DNA from: Lycorma delicatula
Lineage: Eukaryota; Arthropoda; Insecta; Hemiptera; Fulgoridae
Direction of reading: 5' to 3'
DNA length: 64,000 nucleotides
Assembly (NCBI RefSeq): GCF_047948215.1
Contig: NC_134455.1
Coordinates: forward strand, 300,346,147-300,410,146
The notes below the pieces were generated by a model, which saw only the letters and a list, made by a program, of their open reading frames with translations, made no database searches and was not told where the DNA came from. A program made the position numbers and the translations under genes. Each line of letters opens with the position of its first letter. The stretch's first letter is position 1. This document shows positions 22,873 to 35,044 of this stretch, in pieces.

Positions 22873-23565
22873 AAGTGGAAAGGTACAAGACTACATGTGG
22901 CACTACTATGTAAGTACATAAATCAGCACTTTGTAGGTAATTAAATTTATTTTTATAACCTCTATATTATGCCTAAGCTTCATACGAATAACTTGTACAA
23001 TAGTATCATTGTTTATGAATATTATATAATAATACTTTTCACTATTTATTATTATAAATTTATTTTTACTTACATTTAATCTCAGTTTATTAATTTTTAC
23101 AATTTACTTTTATTTCCAAGTCTACCTTACCCATACTGATCCATAATCAGTATTGTGTTTACGTACTGACTGAATTTACATAGTCTTCATGTATGTAAAT
23201 TAACGTATTATCAGCAAACAGCTTAATTTTACTGTGTTTAACACTATCATTTACATCTGTTTTTTTATAACATAAACAGTAACGCACAACCTGAGGCACT
23301 CCTATTTTGAAATTTTTCACACTGAAACATATATTACCTGCTTTAATTTTTGTTTAAGATTTTTAAATAACTCGTGAAACACTCAAATCCTTTATATACT
23401 GGATCACAATAATTTTATTTTATTAGTAAAACCTTTATCATATATATCAAATAATAATAGATGGTTCATTGAATGCAATATATCATATAGTAATAAAAAC
23501 ACCTTGTTGAATTTGCTACTTTTTATAATTATTTTAATATCTTAAAGTTATATGTAAACATCAAA

Positions 23566-25765
23566 ACTAGTCTATTCTTTTCCTTTTTTTTATGTAGGTA
23601 GCATTTTTTAAATTTTACTTAATTATGTTTTTCAAAGAATGTAATGACCAAAGCTTCCATTAATAGATTTTAATACCTGGACGCCCTTCATTACATCTAA
23701 TTGATGTTGAATGCTAGTAGTTTATGATGCAGACAGTCGTACCTAGTTCCTATTTGAGGAGTAATTACACCTGATGTTACTTAATGTAGGATATTTGTTA
23801 CTTGTGGAACCGGTGTGTTACTTGTATATATATATATATATATATATCCATGGTCACTGACTATACTGGATTTACATTAATTACATCTTTATTTGACTAA
23901 GTGATAATATAATATATGAGTTTGATTCTGTTATGGATATTAAACATATAAATTTATGAGTATCTGTTGCTGTTAAAATGAGGAAAAATTTTAATTTTTC
24001 ATCATTACGTTAAAAAATGAAAACCGATGTAACATTTTATTGTTTGGAAAATGAAATTAGAATCTTATAAAATTAAAAGAATTGAGTGGTTACTTCTGCA
24101 TATATAAATTAAATATATATCTGAGTAATTATATCTAACGATATACCTCGTTTAATATCTTTACCTTTTATACATTTTAATACCTCTTATACCTTTAAGA
24201 ATTATTTTCTCATTTGGACTTAAATAATTAATTGAAAAATTTAAGTAGAATAAAAATACTTAAGTTCAATTACTTTCACACTAAAAATATCATTTTGACA
24301 ATTAGAATACAATAAAGACACAAGAGAAGTGACAAAACCGTACGTTGTTACACCGAATGACAAATTTATACCGTGCAAGAAATGGAATCTTGCTGCATAA
24401 TAACGTAGTGAAAATGACATCCTATTTGAATCTTACGTTCTAAATGAAAGTGATAAAGTAAATGTGACAGCTAAATTATTACCTATAGTTTTTTTTTTAT
24501 ATTTTGAAGTAAATTTTTGAAACAAAGAATATTTTATTAAAATTGAATTCTACCAATTTATTTTAATTTCTATCTGTATACGTTATGTTTAGAAAAAGCA
24601 ATATACACCCCTGATAAGTTTTCAGATAATTTTTTAGCTCTTCTCCTTGTTTAATATATACGAATAATCCAATGTAAAGTACTTCAGCATTGTTTTATTC
24701 AATACTAAGTTAATTTATTTATTATCTGCACTTTATCATTTTTAATTAACGTAGTTGAATTTACTCGTATATAATAATATGAAATTATAAGAATTTTCGT
24801 TATCTTATTAATTAATTTCATATTTCTTGATGTTTTTGTTTGAGATATTAAAGATTATTAAAGTTTTGTCTTTAATCTTTTAGGTAAATTATAGGAGATG
24901 TCCTTGTATTTTCTGTGGAATACAACAGATACTCATATAAAATCAGTAGAAACTAGTAACTACTGGAAAAATAAATGTCCTATAAAATTCTTATTTAAAT
25001 ATTCAATTTAAATTAAATACTTAATTCGTATATTTATTAAAATAATTTTAATGATTGAATATTATGTAGATAACTGAACATTTAAAAAAATGGAAACGAG
25101 ACATTAAAATAACATGCGTTATAATAATTTAATTTTATTCCAAAATGTTTGATATATTTTATCAGATCATTGTTTTAATTGGTACAAGAAAATCAATCAT
25201 CGCTCTATTAATACTTTGAGGTTTTTTAGCCAGTCAATTTTTGTTAAGGAAGTCCAGATTGTGGTGATAATCCAGCTGAATAACGGAACTGAAAATAAAA
25301 TCTCTGGATACTTTTAAAAGAACGTTTTTATGATAACATCTTTTTGAATTTAACAGTTTTGGTAGTTTTTACGGCAATCCTCCATGAAAATTTGGATCAA
25401 AATAACTGAAAGGGTTATTACATGATTACAAAAAACACTTGATAAAATAAAAATATTTTTATCGGTTTCTTAGAATAAAAAAACATATTAATGTTTTATT
25501 GCTTTCCCTAACGATCGTCATGAAAAAATCGAAACTGTGTCCTGAAAGATGAACTGACTAGTAACATTATCAGAAAAAAAAAGTTTTTTAATGTTTCTAT
25601 AGGTGTGATACAATTTCTTGAATTGATTTTTTGCGTGCATTACAGATCTGTAAATGCAATTTTATATCATCCTTAGTTTTAAATAAACTAGGCTTCAAAA
25701 AAAAATTAAGGGAAATGTAGTTAAAATCTGTAAAATTGCACGGCCATACCTGTGTTAGCTGATGC
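23566..25765. other. AT-rich spacer with a TA microsatellite
   Basis: No gene recognised. An uninterrupted TA run of about 24 nt lies at 23825-23848. Confidence 0.5.
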
Positions 25766-25769
25766 TTTT

Positions 25770-27390
25770 CTTTTATAAATAGCCTCAGGCACATCCTGAA
25801 TTCATGCCAAGAGTAATGGGCTAGCATGTTAGTTCCATTTCCCTTTATAGCGGCTTTCCTTCACCGAAATGTCTTGATGGAAACATTCTATGTGTTTGTC
25901 ACTTCCGTCTCCGAGGCTGTCCGGGAAAAAATCCAGAAGTGAGTGGAGGAAATATATTTTCAAAGACATATTATATCACATAGGTCTGTATGAAGTTGAT
26001 TAAAAATATCGTCATAATTGTCGGATTTTTGTTTGCCGAGAAACATTTTGCAAACCTCTTTATATGAAGCCCAAGTAGCACTTTCTACATTATTTAACAT
26101 TGAGTTAAATACATCAAATTTGACCAACTCTCTTATTTGAGGACCATTCAAATATTCAATTTTTAATTTTTCCTTTACTTACATTCGGAAATTTCTGCCT
26201 GATTCAAAAATCTGGGACTATCCTTCTTCATTGGTTTTACAGAATTTTTCATTAGTCTTAGCTTGATATGAATAGGGGGTAAAAATATATTTTTTGGATT
26301 CAATGAAGGGCTCATGAATAATATTTTGCCCATTTGGAGTTAAGTTGTCTCGTTTCTTCCACTCTTTGGTAACATAATTTTTATCCCTAGCTCGGCCGTT
26401 CCATTCGCAAAGAAAACACATGTACTTAGTATAGCCTAATCGCATGCCTAACAATATAACTATAACATTCAAATCACCACATATATTCCAGCTATGTTTC
26501 TTAAAATTTATTTTTCGAAGAACGTTTTTCATCACGTCGTATGTCTCTTTCAAATTAATACCATAAACGATTGGTACCGAAGGATATTTGTTACCGTTGA
26601 GTAATAGAACCACTTTTAAACTATACTTGGACGAATCTATGAAAAGGCGCCAGTCCTCAGTTTTATGAACTTGTCCTAAGTCAAATAAGCTCATCAATAT
26701 TTGTGCAATAAACAAAATTATTTTCATCAATAAAGTACTGAGAAAGTTCTTTTTGTCGGCTTCGAAAGCCCGAAATTTTTGTATTATTTTGAAATAAATT
26801 CCAACCTTGCAGTCTTGATCCTATCAGTTCAGCTTAATATTTTGATAAATTTAAATCTCTATGTTATTTAATTCACCTTTTGATATAAGATGTGGCTTAT
26901 TTGAAGATAATTCAAAATCAAAATCATTGTTGTTTTCTTCAGTACTGTCTGATTCCTAATCGCCGCTTTCGAAACATACAGTCGCAGGTGGCTCAGGAAA
27001 TGGAATAATTTCACTGTGAGGTACAGGCCGGTATGCAGATTGCAATGAAGGATATTTTAGAGTATGTTTAGATTTTCTATAAATTCCAGACACACTTTTT
27101 AAACAAACGTAACAATCGGTTACATGATCCTTTATTCACGCCATATCATAGGTGCACCAAATTGCAAACCCTTCAGTACCTGTTAGCCACCCTCTTAAAT
27201 ATACAGAACAATTAATACACAATATATGAGGAGCCCACCTCTTATTTTGATCATTAATTTTACACTGAAAGTACAAATGATATGCTTTTTTAATTAAAGC
27301 TGTAATGTTTTTTTCTATTTGATTTTACGGTAAATTCACCACATATACATGACAAAATGCATCCACATCATTTGTACAATTTCGAGGCAT
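25770..27390 (-). pseudogene. Pseudogene of an uncharacterised multicopy arthropod protein family
   Basis: Minus-strand frames line up over 1.6 kb with a family I recall as very common and unnamed in arthropod genomes. It starts at MPRNC (Met at 27390). Cys-rich zinc-like blocks follow (ILCINCSVYLRGWLTG, then HVTDCYVCL), then an acidic linker. The best-kept part (26218-26730) reads EDWRLFIDSSKYSLKVVLL, ICGDLNVIVILLG and KYMCFLCEWNGRARD. Then come GPQIRELVKFD, KMFLGKQKSDNY, an HQDISV-ES-RYKGKWN block and MLAHYSW near the end. Stops and at least three frameshifts kill it. The function is unknown to me. The copy number and RNase H-like RLFIDSSK/CGDL blocks suggest a transposon origin, as inference only. 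Confidence 0.72.
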
Positions 27391-28235
27391 TATGACACTG
27401 CACTATTAACAACTTAAGGCAGCAATAAGACTGAACAAAATTAATTCATTCCTAAATCCAGTGCTTAATACACACAACACAGCTGTGTTTTCGGCTACAT
27501 ATTTTGACCCGCACAGACATGATTAATCTTGTCCATGAAGGCCCCTCTTCAGTATTAGACATGATGTCATAATATGTGACTGTTATATGATTTAATTCTT
27601 TTTCTAGTATTGTTTATTTGTAGCTTACATTTATGTTAACAAGGTGGAACAATGCAAAATGAGCTAACGAAATAAAATATAGGGGCTTAAAATGCTAACT
27701 GTACGTTGAAAATGAAAAAATCTTTTAATAAAATTTAAAACATTTTTCAAAAATGGTGAGTAACAGAAAAATTCTGAGTGCATATTCGTTTTCAGCATAA
27801 AGAAAAAGATTAAAATCATGTATTGAATATTAAGAAACAAAAATGATGTTTATCAGTATATTAATAATGATGTCATATTCATAGAACCTTTTTTTTCAAA
27901 ATTTGATTGAAATTAAATTTTGATTTATTTTAACTTTTTTATTATTTTTCATTAATAATTGAATCAAGCGTTGAAAAAGGAAAAATCATCTCTATTTTAT
28001 AAAATTAGTGTCATATTTTTGATCTGCCAGGTTTCTCTCGTTGGAAAAGGTTTTTTCATGGTTCTAATAATATGTTCCTTGTTTCGTACAGAAGAGTACA
28101 CCGCAGTAATTTTTCGTCTGAATATCGTCGGAGCAACGCTTGACATCAGTCAAAACTAAAAGGATAAGTCTGAATGGTCAGTGGTTCCAGAATTTCTGCA
28201 GTATCGGGCTTGGGGACGGATTGCGAAGGGAATTT
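27391..28235. other. AT-rich spacer, possible 5' part of the following LINE tail
   Basis: Mostly AT-rich. From about 28080 the composition becomes GC-richer (near 28110-28230) and may already be R1-like sequence, but no domain is readable. The 66- and 69-codon frames are not supported. Confidence 0.4.
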
Positions 28236-28239
28236 AAGG

Positions 28240-28625
28240 GGCTGCTTGGTCTTTTTTTGTTAATGATTTCTTGTCAGTGTTGTTTTTGTATTGTTATTGT
28301 TATATCGGTTGGTTTTGTTATTGGTTTTATTTTCAAGCTTTTGTTTTAGTGTTTTTCCGCGTTTGTGTCGCATGTTAAGTCACTTTACCTTTCGGGTAGT
28401 TAGGTGATTCAGTTCCTTCGACGACTATAGTTTTCAGTCATGTTTTAGACTAGAGATGTTTTTTGTTATTTTTACTAATAGTTGCCTCAATATGATTGTT
28501 GCTTGTGGCATTCGCATCGGTGACATCCTGGGCTGAGGCGACTAAAAAAAAGGCATATGCCGGGTTTAAAAGATAACCTCCGGTAAAGCCCATCACGGCT
28601 TGGTAAGGAGGGGATGGTTGGAGGG
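28240..28625 (+). mobile_element. R1-like 3' untranslated tail, copy 1
   Basis: Shares ordered blocks with 35650-35990: a TTGTTATTG-rich stretch, then CTTTCGGGTAG, then GCTTGTGGCA, then CATCGGTG-CATCCTGG-CTGAGGC, then ACCTCCGGTAAAGCCCAT. At the second locus these blocks follow an R1-type zinc region, which identifies them as a LINE 3' UTR. Here no coding part is attached and the tail abuts the transposase at 28.68 kb. The 88-codon minus-strand frame is a shadow. Confidence 0.65.
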
Positions 28626-28683
28626 TGTCTTTCGTTAAGGGATTCATGAATATTAGTTTCTTCAGTTTCTGTATCGTTTCAAG

Positions 28684-29668
28684 ATGGCTGACAAAGGAAG
28701 ACTGACTGTTGAACATCGCGTAAAGACTCTGTTGTTTTTAATGAAACCACAAGCGTGGTGTTTATACAATGAGAGTTTCGTGCACATTTTCAAACTCGTA
28801 AACTTGGTAACTCTCATTTAAAAAAAAAAATACATAGACTTCAAGAAAAATTTAATAGTGAAGGTTCATTATTTGAGAGTAAGCACGAATGGCCTGCCGA
28901 TTTTCGTTGTCGAAAGGATGTCGAAGCTGTCAGAGCAGCTTTGCTGAGGAGCCCGGGCAAATCAACAAGAAAAGCAGCAGCACAATTTGGGCTTTCTAGG
29001 CGATCTGTTCAGCGAATTTTAAAAACCGATTTCCATTTGTATCTGTACATAATAAGAGTGTTGCCTACATTATCGGTTGACAATAAACATCAAGGAATAG
29101 CATTTGCTGAACGGGCTATAAACCGACACGTATTGTTGAACAATATTTGGTTTTCAGATGAGGCACATTTTCACCTAGAGGTGTTATTAATAAAAAAAAT
29201 GTGCGTTTTTGGGCTTCCAAAAATCTATACGCGCTTTATGAAAAGGTGCATCAACCTCCAAGATTACGGTACGGGCGCTATCTCAAGTCACGGGGTAACA
29301 GGGCCATTCTTTTTGAACAGACAGTCAACAGTGAACGATATCTAAACATGCTGCATAATTTAGTTTCTTAGCTTCCTGAAAAATGGTCTCGATTAGAAAA
29401 CGAGTAATTCATGCAGGATCGAGCCAGACCAAACACAGCTAATATTGTTTCAGACCTTCTGCATGAAACTTTTAACGCAAATGTCATTTCAAACCGATTT
29501 TATAATCGTCTTGCATGTGAACAGTACTGGCCTCCGAACAGTCCTGATTTCAGTCCATGTGAATATTTTCTTTGGGGATTTCTAAAGGAGAAAATTTTCC
29601 CTAAACATCCTACGGGAAACGTGCAACGGGAAAACCGAGGATATGTCATCGAGTTATTAACAACATAG
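28684..29668 (+). pseudogene. DUF4817/DDE_3 transposase, near full length but broken
   Basis: Starts MADKGRLTVEHRVK (Met at 28684) and continues through a stop near 28820 into the HTH block KSTRKAAAQFGLSRRSVQRI. Then come FAERAINRHVLLNNI, WFSDEAHFHL (first catalytic Asp), YGTGAISSHGVTGPFF, and after a frameshift MQDRARPNTANIV (second Asp) and PPNSPDFSPCEYFLWGFLK. At the third catalytic place, where relatives usually have D (SPDLxPxD), this copy reads E. One stop, one frameshift and loss of part of the SDEAHFHL-downstream block make it inactive. TIRs were not found. It is the most complete of the three related copies in the window. Confidence 0.85.
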
Positions 29669-32650
29669 GAATTGGTTTATAGGGATTTTTAACTTTCTTG
29701 TTTTCATTAACATTTTTTTATAATATTTATCATATTGAGAAGGGAGCCTTTTGCACAACCTATAGGAATTAGATAAGTTTTATATAGTTTTTTTTTATTA
29801 TATTAACTTTTATATCTTAAAGAAACCGTCTGCGATATTAGTTTTGAGTTTTATTTCAATGTTTTGACTTTTGTTTTAATAAATTTTTATTATATGATTT
29901 ATATTAATTTTAAACCTTACAAGTTTTATTATTTTAGAGTTATTTTACCTTTTATTAAACAAAATTCCGAGCGATGATAACGAACAGGCGTTTTTCGCCC
30001 CCAAATAAAAAAAAAAAAAACATTGAATAACAAAAATAATGAAGTATTTGTTATTCGTTTATGAATAATAATATATTTTCTTTTCTTTTTAAAATTAACA
30101 CATCATTGTTCTTGTTTAAACATATTTTTACTGATATTCAGAAGGATATCATTTTCATACAGATCAATACTAATAAAAATTCCTTTTTTTACATATTTTA
30201 TATTTAATGATTAAAAGCAGAATATCTTTCTTTAATCATTAAAATCATTTTCAAACATACTTTAACCGTAACTAGTAAATGATTTTATTTCAAAATCGTA
30301 AAATAAATTCATTAACAAAGTTACAAATCTAGAATGTACGATAGAATTATTACTGAACCAAAAAATAAATCTTTATCAGTGCATAATTACCATTTTTATT
30401 CGTATAATGAACGAATGACAAAATAATTTTTAAGTTGTTTAATTTTCGCGGATGCCAAAACGAATGAAATTATCATCTTTAATCTCATAATACTGTAACA
30501 TTTATCTGATCACTTTGTCATCAGATTAACGGTGATTTTGAAAATGAACAATTATAGTAATAGAATTTGAAGAAAACTTTTTTAAAATTATTTTATGTTT
30601 GGTTACATATTATCACAGATTTGTATCTTTGTTATAAAAACGAAATTTTTATTTTATTTTATAAGCCTACTTCATAAAACATGATTTTGTAGGATAAAAA
30701 TTTGTTCGAAGGTTATTTTATTCTTACCTTGTTCAATATTTTTTTAGGTTAACTTTAATTCGCTGGAGAAATTTTTTAAAAGACTTCGGATTCTGCCATT
30801 CCAGAATATATATTTACATATATGTGATTCAATTTAATTTAGAGCACATAACTGAAGCATTAATCTGCTTTGGTTACAAGAATCTCTTCTTCTATTTCAT
30901 TGTTAGATTTTACATCTAATTTCACCTATGTTTCAATAAATCGATTAAAAAAACCAATACGTCTAATCTTTAGTTTAAATGCAAATTGTACTTCACTATA
31001 AGTTATTTTTTAGATGGATCAGTTGAATGTTTAATTTAGTTAAAAATATTAATCAAAATAAATAAAACGTGTTCTTTGTTGACCGTCCAAATATTAAAGA
31101 ATATAGAAAGAATATAAAAATATAGCTATATTATTAAAAAGTTTTTAAAAGTAATGGATTGAAATTTATAAATAACGATAATAGTTAATAGTCAACAGAA
31201 AAACTTTTGCAATAAACAGAAAGTTATTGAAAATTAAAAACAAAACAAAAAAGTAGTGTTCTTCTTTTGTAATAAATAATTTTTATTACAATTATTTTTA
31301 ATTTTATTGCTTTTAAAATATTGCTTCTCTTTTTTTATCTTCAATAAAAATTATTTTTTTATAACAAAAAAAAAATCAAATTAAATTAATTCCACTTTAC
31401 ACTCAACTAACTTTAATTTGTGATGTATTAAGTTTCCTATATATTATGAAATTTCAAAGGGTAGAAATATTCATGCTCTAACCATCCAAAAGATATTTGA
31501 TTTTAGCCAAGCGTTATAAAAAAAAAAAATTAATAAATAATTTTTCATATGTGGTAGAAATTTTAGAGCATACTATTGTAATTAAAGGCCAGGTGATATT
31601 TCATATTAATTACAAGGATGCAAGGACGTTGCTACGTAACTTATTTCTGATGATTTTTTTTTTAATTATAAAAAAATTTAACCAAAGAATTATTTTTTAA
31701 CTTTATTTAGAAGCTAATATTTGTTATCTTCTTGAAATACATATCATATTTAGGACTATCTATTTTTTCATACGTTGATACAGTAGAGTAACATATAGTT
31801 TTTCCATAGGTAGGTGCTAAGGTAAAGAAAACTAAAAAATCTTTCATCAAGTATCCAATTCTACTGAAGGCTGCACTGTGATTATGGACATATAAGTACT
31901 TTGTGGGTGAAGTTGCATTGTTTTACTTTTAAATTACTTACTTCGTAAGAGATTTTCATTAGCTTTATTCTATAAAGAGCGATGACCTAAGAAAAATAGC
32001 TGTAAGGTCTTTTGTTTAAAAATAACTATCTTGACTTACCATTAAATAAAACAAGAGATAAATTTCACACTAAAACTAAAAATGTTCAATTAATGTACAT
32101 TATGCAGAGTGCCCGCATAATGTCTTTGAACGTAAACAGTTTTGCATTTACGTGGTATTATTCAGGTTTACAAGTAAATAATAGTAAATAATAAATGAAC
32201 AACATAAAATATTATTTTAAGTCAAATAAATTTTCAATTATAACAAACGTTCGTGAAAAAAAATTAGGCATTTACCATAATTTGTTTTAACAGTTTATTG
32301 ATTAATGTACACAATATCTAGTAAAAAGAAAAAAACGTATGCTCTCTACACTGGTTAAATATGATTTAGTTGAAAATATTCCTTTCAGAAATATCTAGAA
32401 AAAATCAATTTTCTTTGATCAATATTTATTTATTTCTTTTTGCCCATTACGGAAAAGTAAACGAAATCCATTTTATTGTATTTTGTCTGAAATTAATATC
32501 ATTAGGCTCTTTATAAATATGAAAATAATTTTGACAAGTTAAACAATCATTACGTTAAAAATAAACTGTGTGAATAACAGTATTAATGACCATTTATCTA
32601 GAAATATTTTTCTAGGTATATGTTTGCTGGTAGCATCTTGACGTGAGAAA
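29669..32650. other. Long AT-rich stretch
   Basis: No gene supported. The GC-richer GAGCGATGATAACGAACAGG patch at about 29968 is isolated. The 67-codon frame at 31497 is Lys/Asn/Ile-rich without motif. Confidence 0.5.
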
Positions 32651-32651
32651 A

Positions 32652-33300
32652 ATTATTATTATTATTATAAAATTAGGCTGAGACCTAAAAGGCTTTTAAG
32701 GAAATAAAACGAATAAAAGAAAAAGGAATTAAAGTTATGATTATAAGCCTAGACAAGCAAACATACAACAAAAAAAAAAGAATAGAATATAGAATCAAAA
32801 AAAAGAAAACAAAATTAAGTCAATACGCTAATGAGAATTCAAAAGTTAATAAATTAACACTACTCACTCTGTAGTCGATCGCCAGGAATAGCATCGCTTA
32901 TAATATCCCACATTATCTTATCCACTCAACTCTTAAAAACACCAATAGATGGGGCACTAACAACGTCTTTAGGAGGTAGATTCCAAAGATTAACTAACAT
33001 TAGAGAAGAAATGTTTCTTTATAGTTGTCTTAATTGTAATAATGAGAAACCATTCTTATTAAAGCGGAGAACATTTGACATCTGATTAGTGTGGACGTCT
33101 TGTTGCTCCAAATAACCGTAAACACTAAAAGGGTGCGGTTACCGGACGATAATGACAAAGTTAGATCAGGTATAAATAACCGTTCTTCCCTCGAATCAAG
33201 AACAAAACGTACTAGGTTAGAATTATGTGAATCATTACTATTCACCATCATCGAAAGCGCATTCAATAGCGATCTGATTACATACTGTTACAATAATAAA
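32652..33300 (-). pseudogene. LINE ORF2 C-terminus with (TAA)n tail
   Basis: Minus-strand reading gives LVNLWNLPPKDVVSAPSIG then VFKS and VDKIMWDIISDAIPGDRLQ. It resembles the C-terminal end of CR1/Jockey-like ORF2 proteins (N-WN-LP-VV-AxS...FK). The element's 3' end near 32668 runs into an (ATT)n stretch at 32652-32668, as expected for LINEs ending in short tandem repeats. Upstream, the 78-codon frame (33030-33266) includes LVRFVLDSREERLFIPDL and may be part of the same protein in a shifted frame. Strongly 5' truncated. Confidence 0.55.
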
Positions 33301-33765
33301 AGAATTTGATAAAAGGATACAAACCTAATCCTACTCAGCCTAAAACAGAATATTTTAAATTTCCTTAATGAGTCGCTTAACGAAATTGAAAAAGCAGTAA
33401 AATTAAATCTATTCCTATAGTGTACATACAAAAGACGTAGTGAAATGGCAGACGGTAACGAAAATACGAAACAAAAGACACAGAATTGATACTAGTTAAC
33501 AATAAAACCGAAATATATAAACTCTAGATAAGGCCTTAATAATAAACGAAGAGACAGAATTTCTTACTAATGGAAGCAGATAATCATTTCTGAGTGTAGG
33601 CAGTCTATTAGACTTCATAAACAAATATTTTTCCTTGTATTATTCATCATAAATCGATCTATCTAAAATAATTAAAGGAAAAAAGCTGAGGTCAATGTTT
33701 AAAATGATGACGACTACTGCTTCAGATTGGCTATACTACTACATTATCTAAACATATAGCCGGAT
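33301..33765. other. Region of unclear origin upstream of the virus-like remnant
   Basis: Slightly less AT-rich than the surroundings, with no readable domain. It may be further decayed sequence of the Polinton/adintovirus-like element that starts to be recognisable after about 33.8 kb. Confidence 0.3.
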
Positions 33766-33767
33766 GG

Positions 33768-34745
33768 AATGGTTCATCGTTTAAATGAGCGATACTACGC
33801 TTTGGAAGATAAATATGACCTCATAATGGTTCAATTTCCAGCTGGAATCAAAGACATAGTAAAGTTTGAGAAAGTTATTAAGATTTTGGTAAATGTAAAT
33901 AGGTACTAAAAAAAATTAAATAAGAACGATAAGGCAAACGATGCGGAAAAAGCTGTTCATTTTAATTTACTCTTTTAAATAAATGAAACAGCTGGTCATT
34001 ACTATTAAAAATTAAATTTCTCAAGTCTAGTCCGATCATAATTAAAAAAAAAAAAACGCAGAAGGAATCGAAAAATGCAAATTGTGCTTCGCCTTTGAAG
34101 ATTAGATTCACATAAATAACCATTGTATAAACAAAACGAAAAATATCAACGGAACAGACGAACAAAATAAAACAAAGGATCCGTGAATGACTAAGTTACA
34201 TGTATTGGATACGATCAAAAAAAATATCAAAAAGAAAGAGAGCAAAGTTGATCAAGGATAAAACAAGCGGGAAGAACTTACCTTAAGGTCTGATATCAAA
34301 ATTTTGGTTTTCATATCAGACCCATTATTGGTGATAATTTTCAATATCGTTAATGAACAGTGGTTCACATCTTGTATTAATTGAATGCGATGGTCTATAG
34401 GCCGGTCAATAATAAGCGAAAAACTACAACCACAAAAAAAGGATGCGGGATCGGGTTGTGGTTGAGCAATGTTGTCGAAGCTGTAGCTAATAAGGATGTA
34501 GATAATCTACCGATAGAAGCTCAGTTACCCGGATATCAGTACTGCGATCCTGATACTAAGCTGGAGCAAAAATTGAGAAGAAGTGATTCCGGAATAAATA
34601 AATTAATTGGATCAAGCATGCAAACTGCATGACGCCGCTTATACTGAACACAAAGAAAACGCGACCAAAGTTAAAGCTAGTAAAGAGTTGGCCGAAAGGA
34701 CTTGGCAGCGGGTGACGGCACCCAGTTCCAGCTTAACAAAAAAAG
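33768..34745 (+). pseudogene. Polinton/adintovirus-like element: phospholipase A2-like (parvovirus VP1-type) fragment and upstream remains
   Basis: Within 34381-34745 one plus-strand frame carries GCGIGLWLSNVV, then a PGYQYC block followed by TKLEQ (a decayed calcium-binding-loop-like motif; the usual glycines read Asp), then SGINKL. After a frameshift the LHDAAY catalytic-type His-Asp motif follows, then a Lys/Ala-rich helix ending in KKAAV. This is the order of the PLA2 domain known from parvovirus VP1 and from similar proteins in adintovirus/Polinton-type elements. A short co-directional stretch near 33790-33910 (RYYALEDKYDLIM) may be a second gene of the element. Frameshift, stops and loop changes mean no activity is expected. 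Confidence 0.58.
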
Positions 34746-35044
34746 CAGCTGTTTAGAGGTAAATAATGCAATTAAGTTGAAATAGGAAATCAGCCTCAGA
34801 GTAGCATATAAGAAATATGAATGTGGCGGTCTTTTAAATTTTAAAAATAAATTGGTGGAATACTGAATCTGAAATACAGTGAGGTACTAGATGGTAAATT
34901 AAACCTAAAACGTGGTCAATTCTGACTGGGGGTTTTAATTTTAAGACTGTAAATATGTTGCATAAGGGCGTCTTTGAGGAAATTATGCCATAAGCGGAGC
35001 CTATTTGGGCGGATAGACTAAAATTTGAAAGCTACTATATATTT

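Larger units (their letters stand above)
21783..23565 (-). pseudogene. CR1/Jockey-type LINE reverse transcriptase relic, interrupted
   Basis: On the minus strand, shifting frames give MNHLLLFD-YDKGFTNKI, then IGVPQ, then KIKLFADNTLIYM (catalytic-type box at 23207-23218, FADN in place of FADD), then NKLRLNVSK and INSEKYY. Further 3' are a FKRKRNDY-like remnant near 22000 and an end with TTAATAAATAAATTCATTCATTCAT, the short-repeat 3' end typical of CR1-like elements. Between the palm and the C-terminal remains lie two copies of repeat D (22415-22870). The catalytic box, if read correctly, has lost its second Asp. The element is heavily mutated and 5' truncated. Confidence 0.68.

Noticed and set aside
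23825..23848. Replication origin or promoter in a TA run
   Set aside because: Simple microsatellite in an AT-rich eukaryotic genome; no supporting elements.
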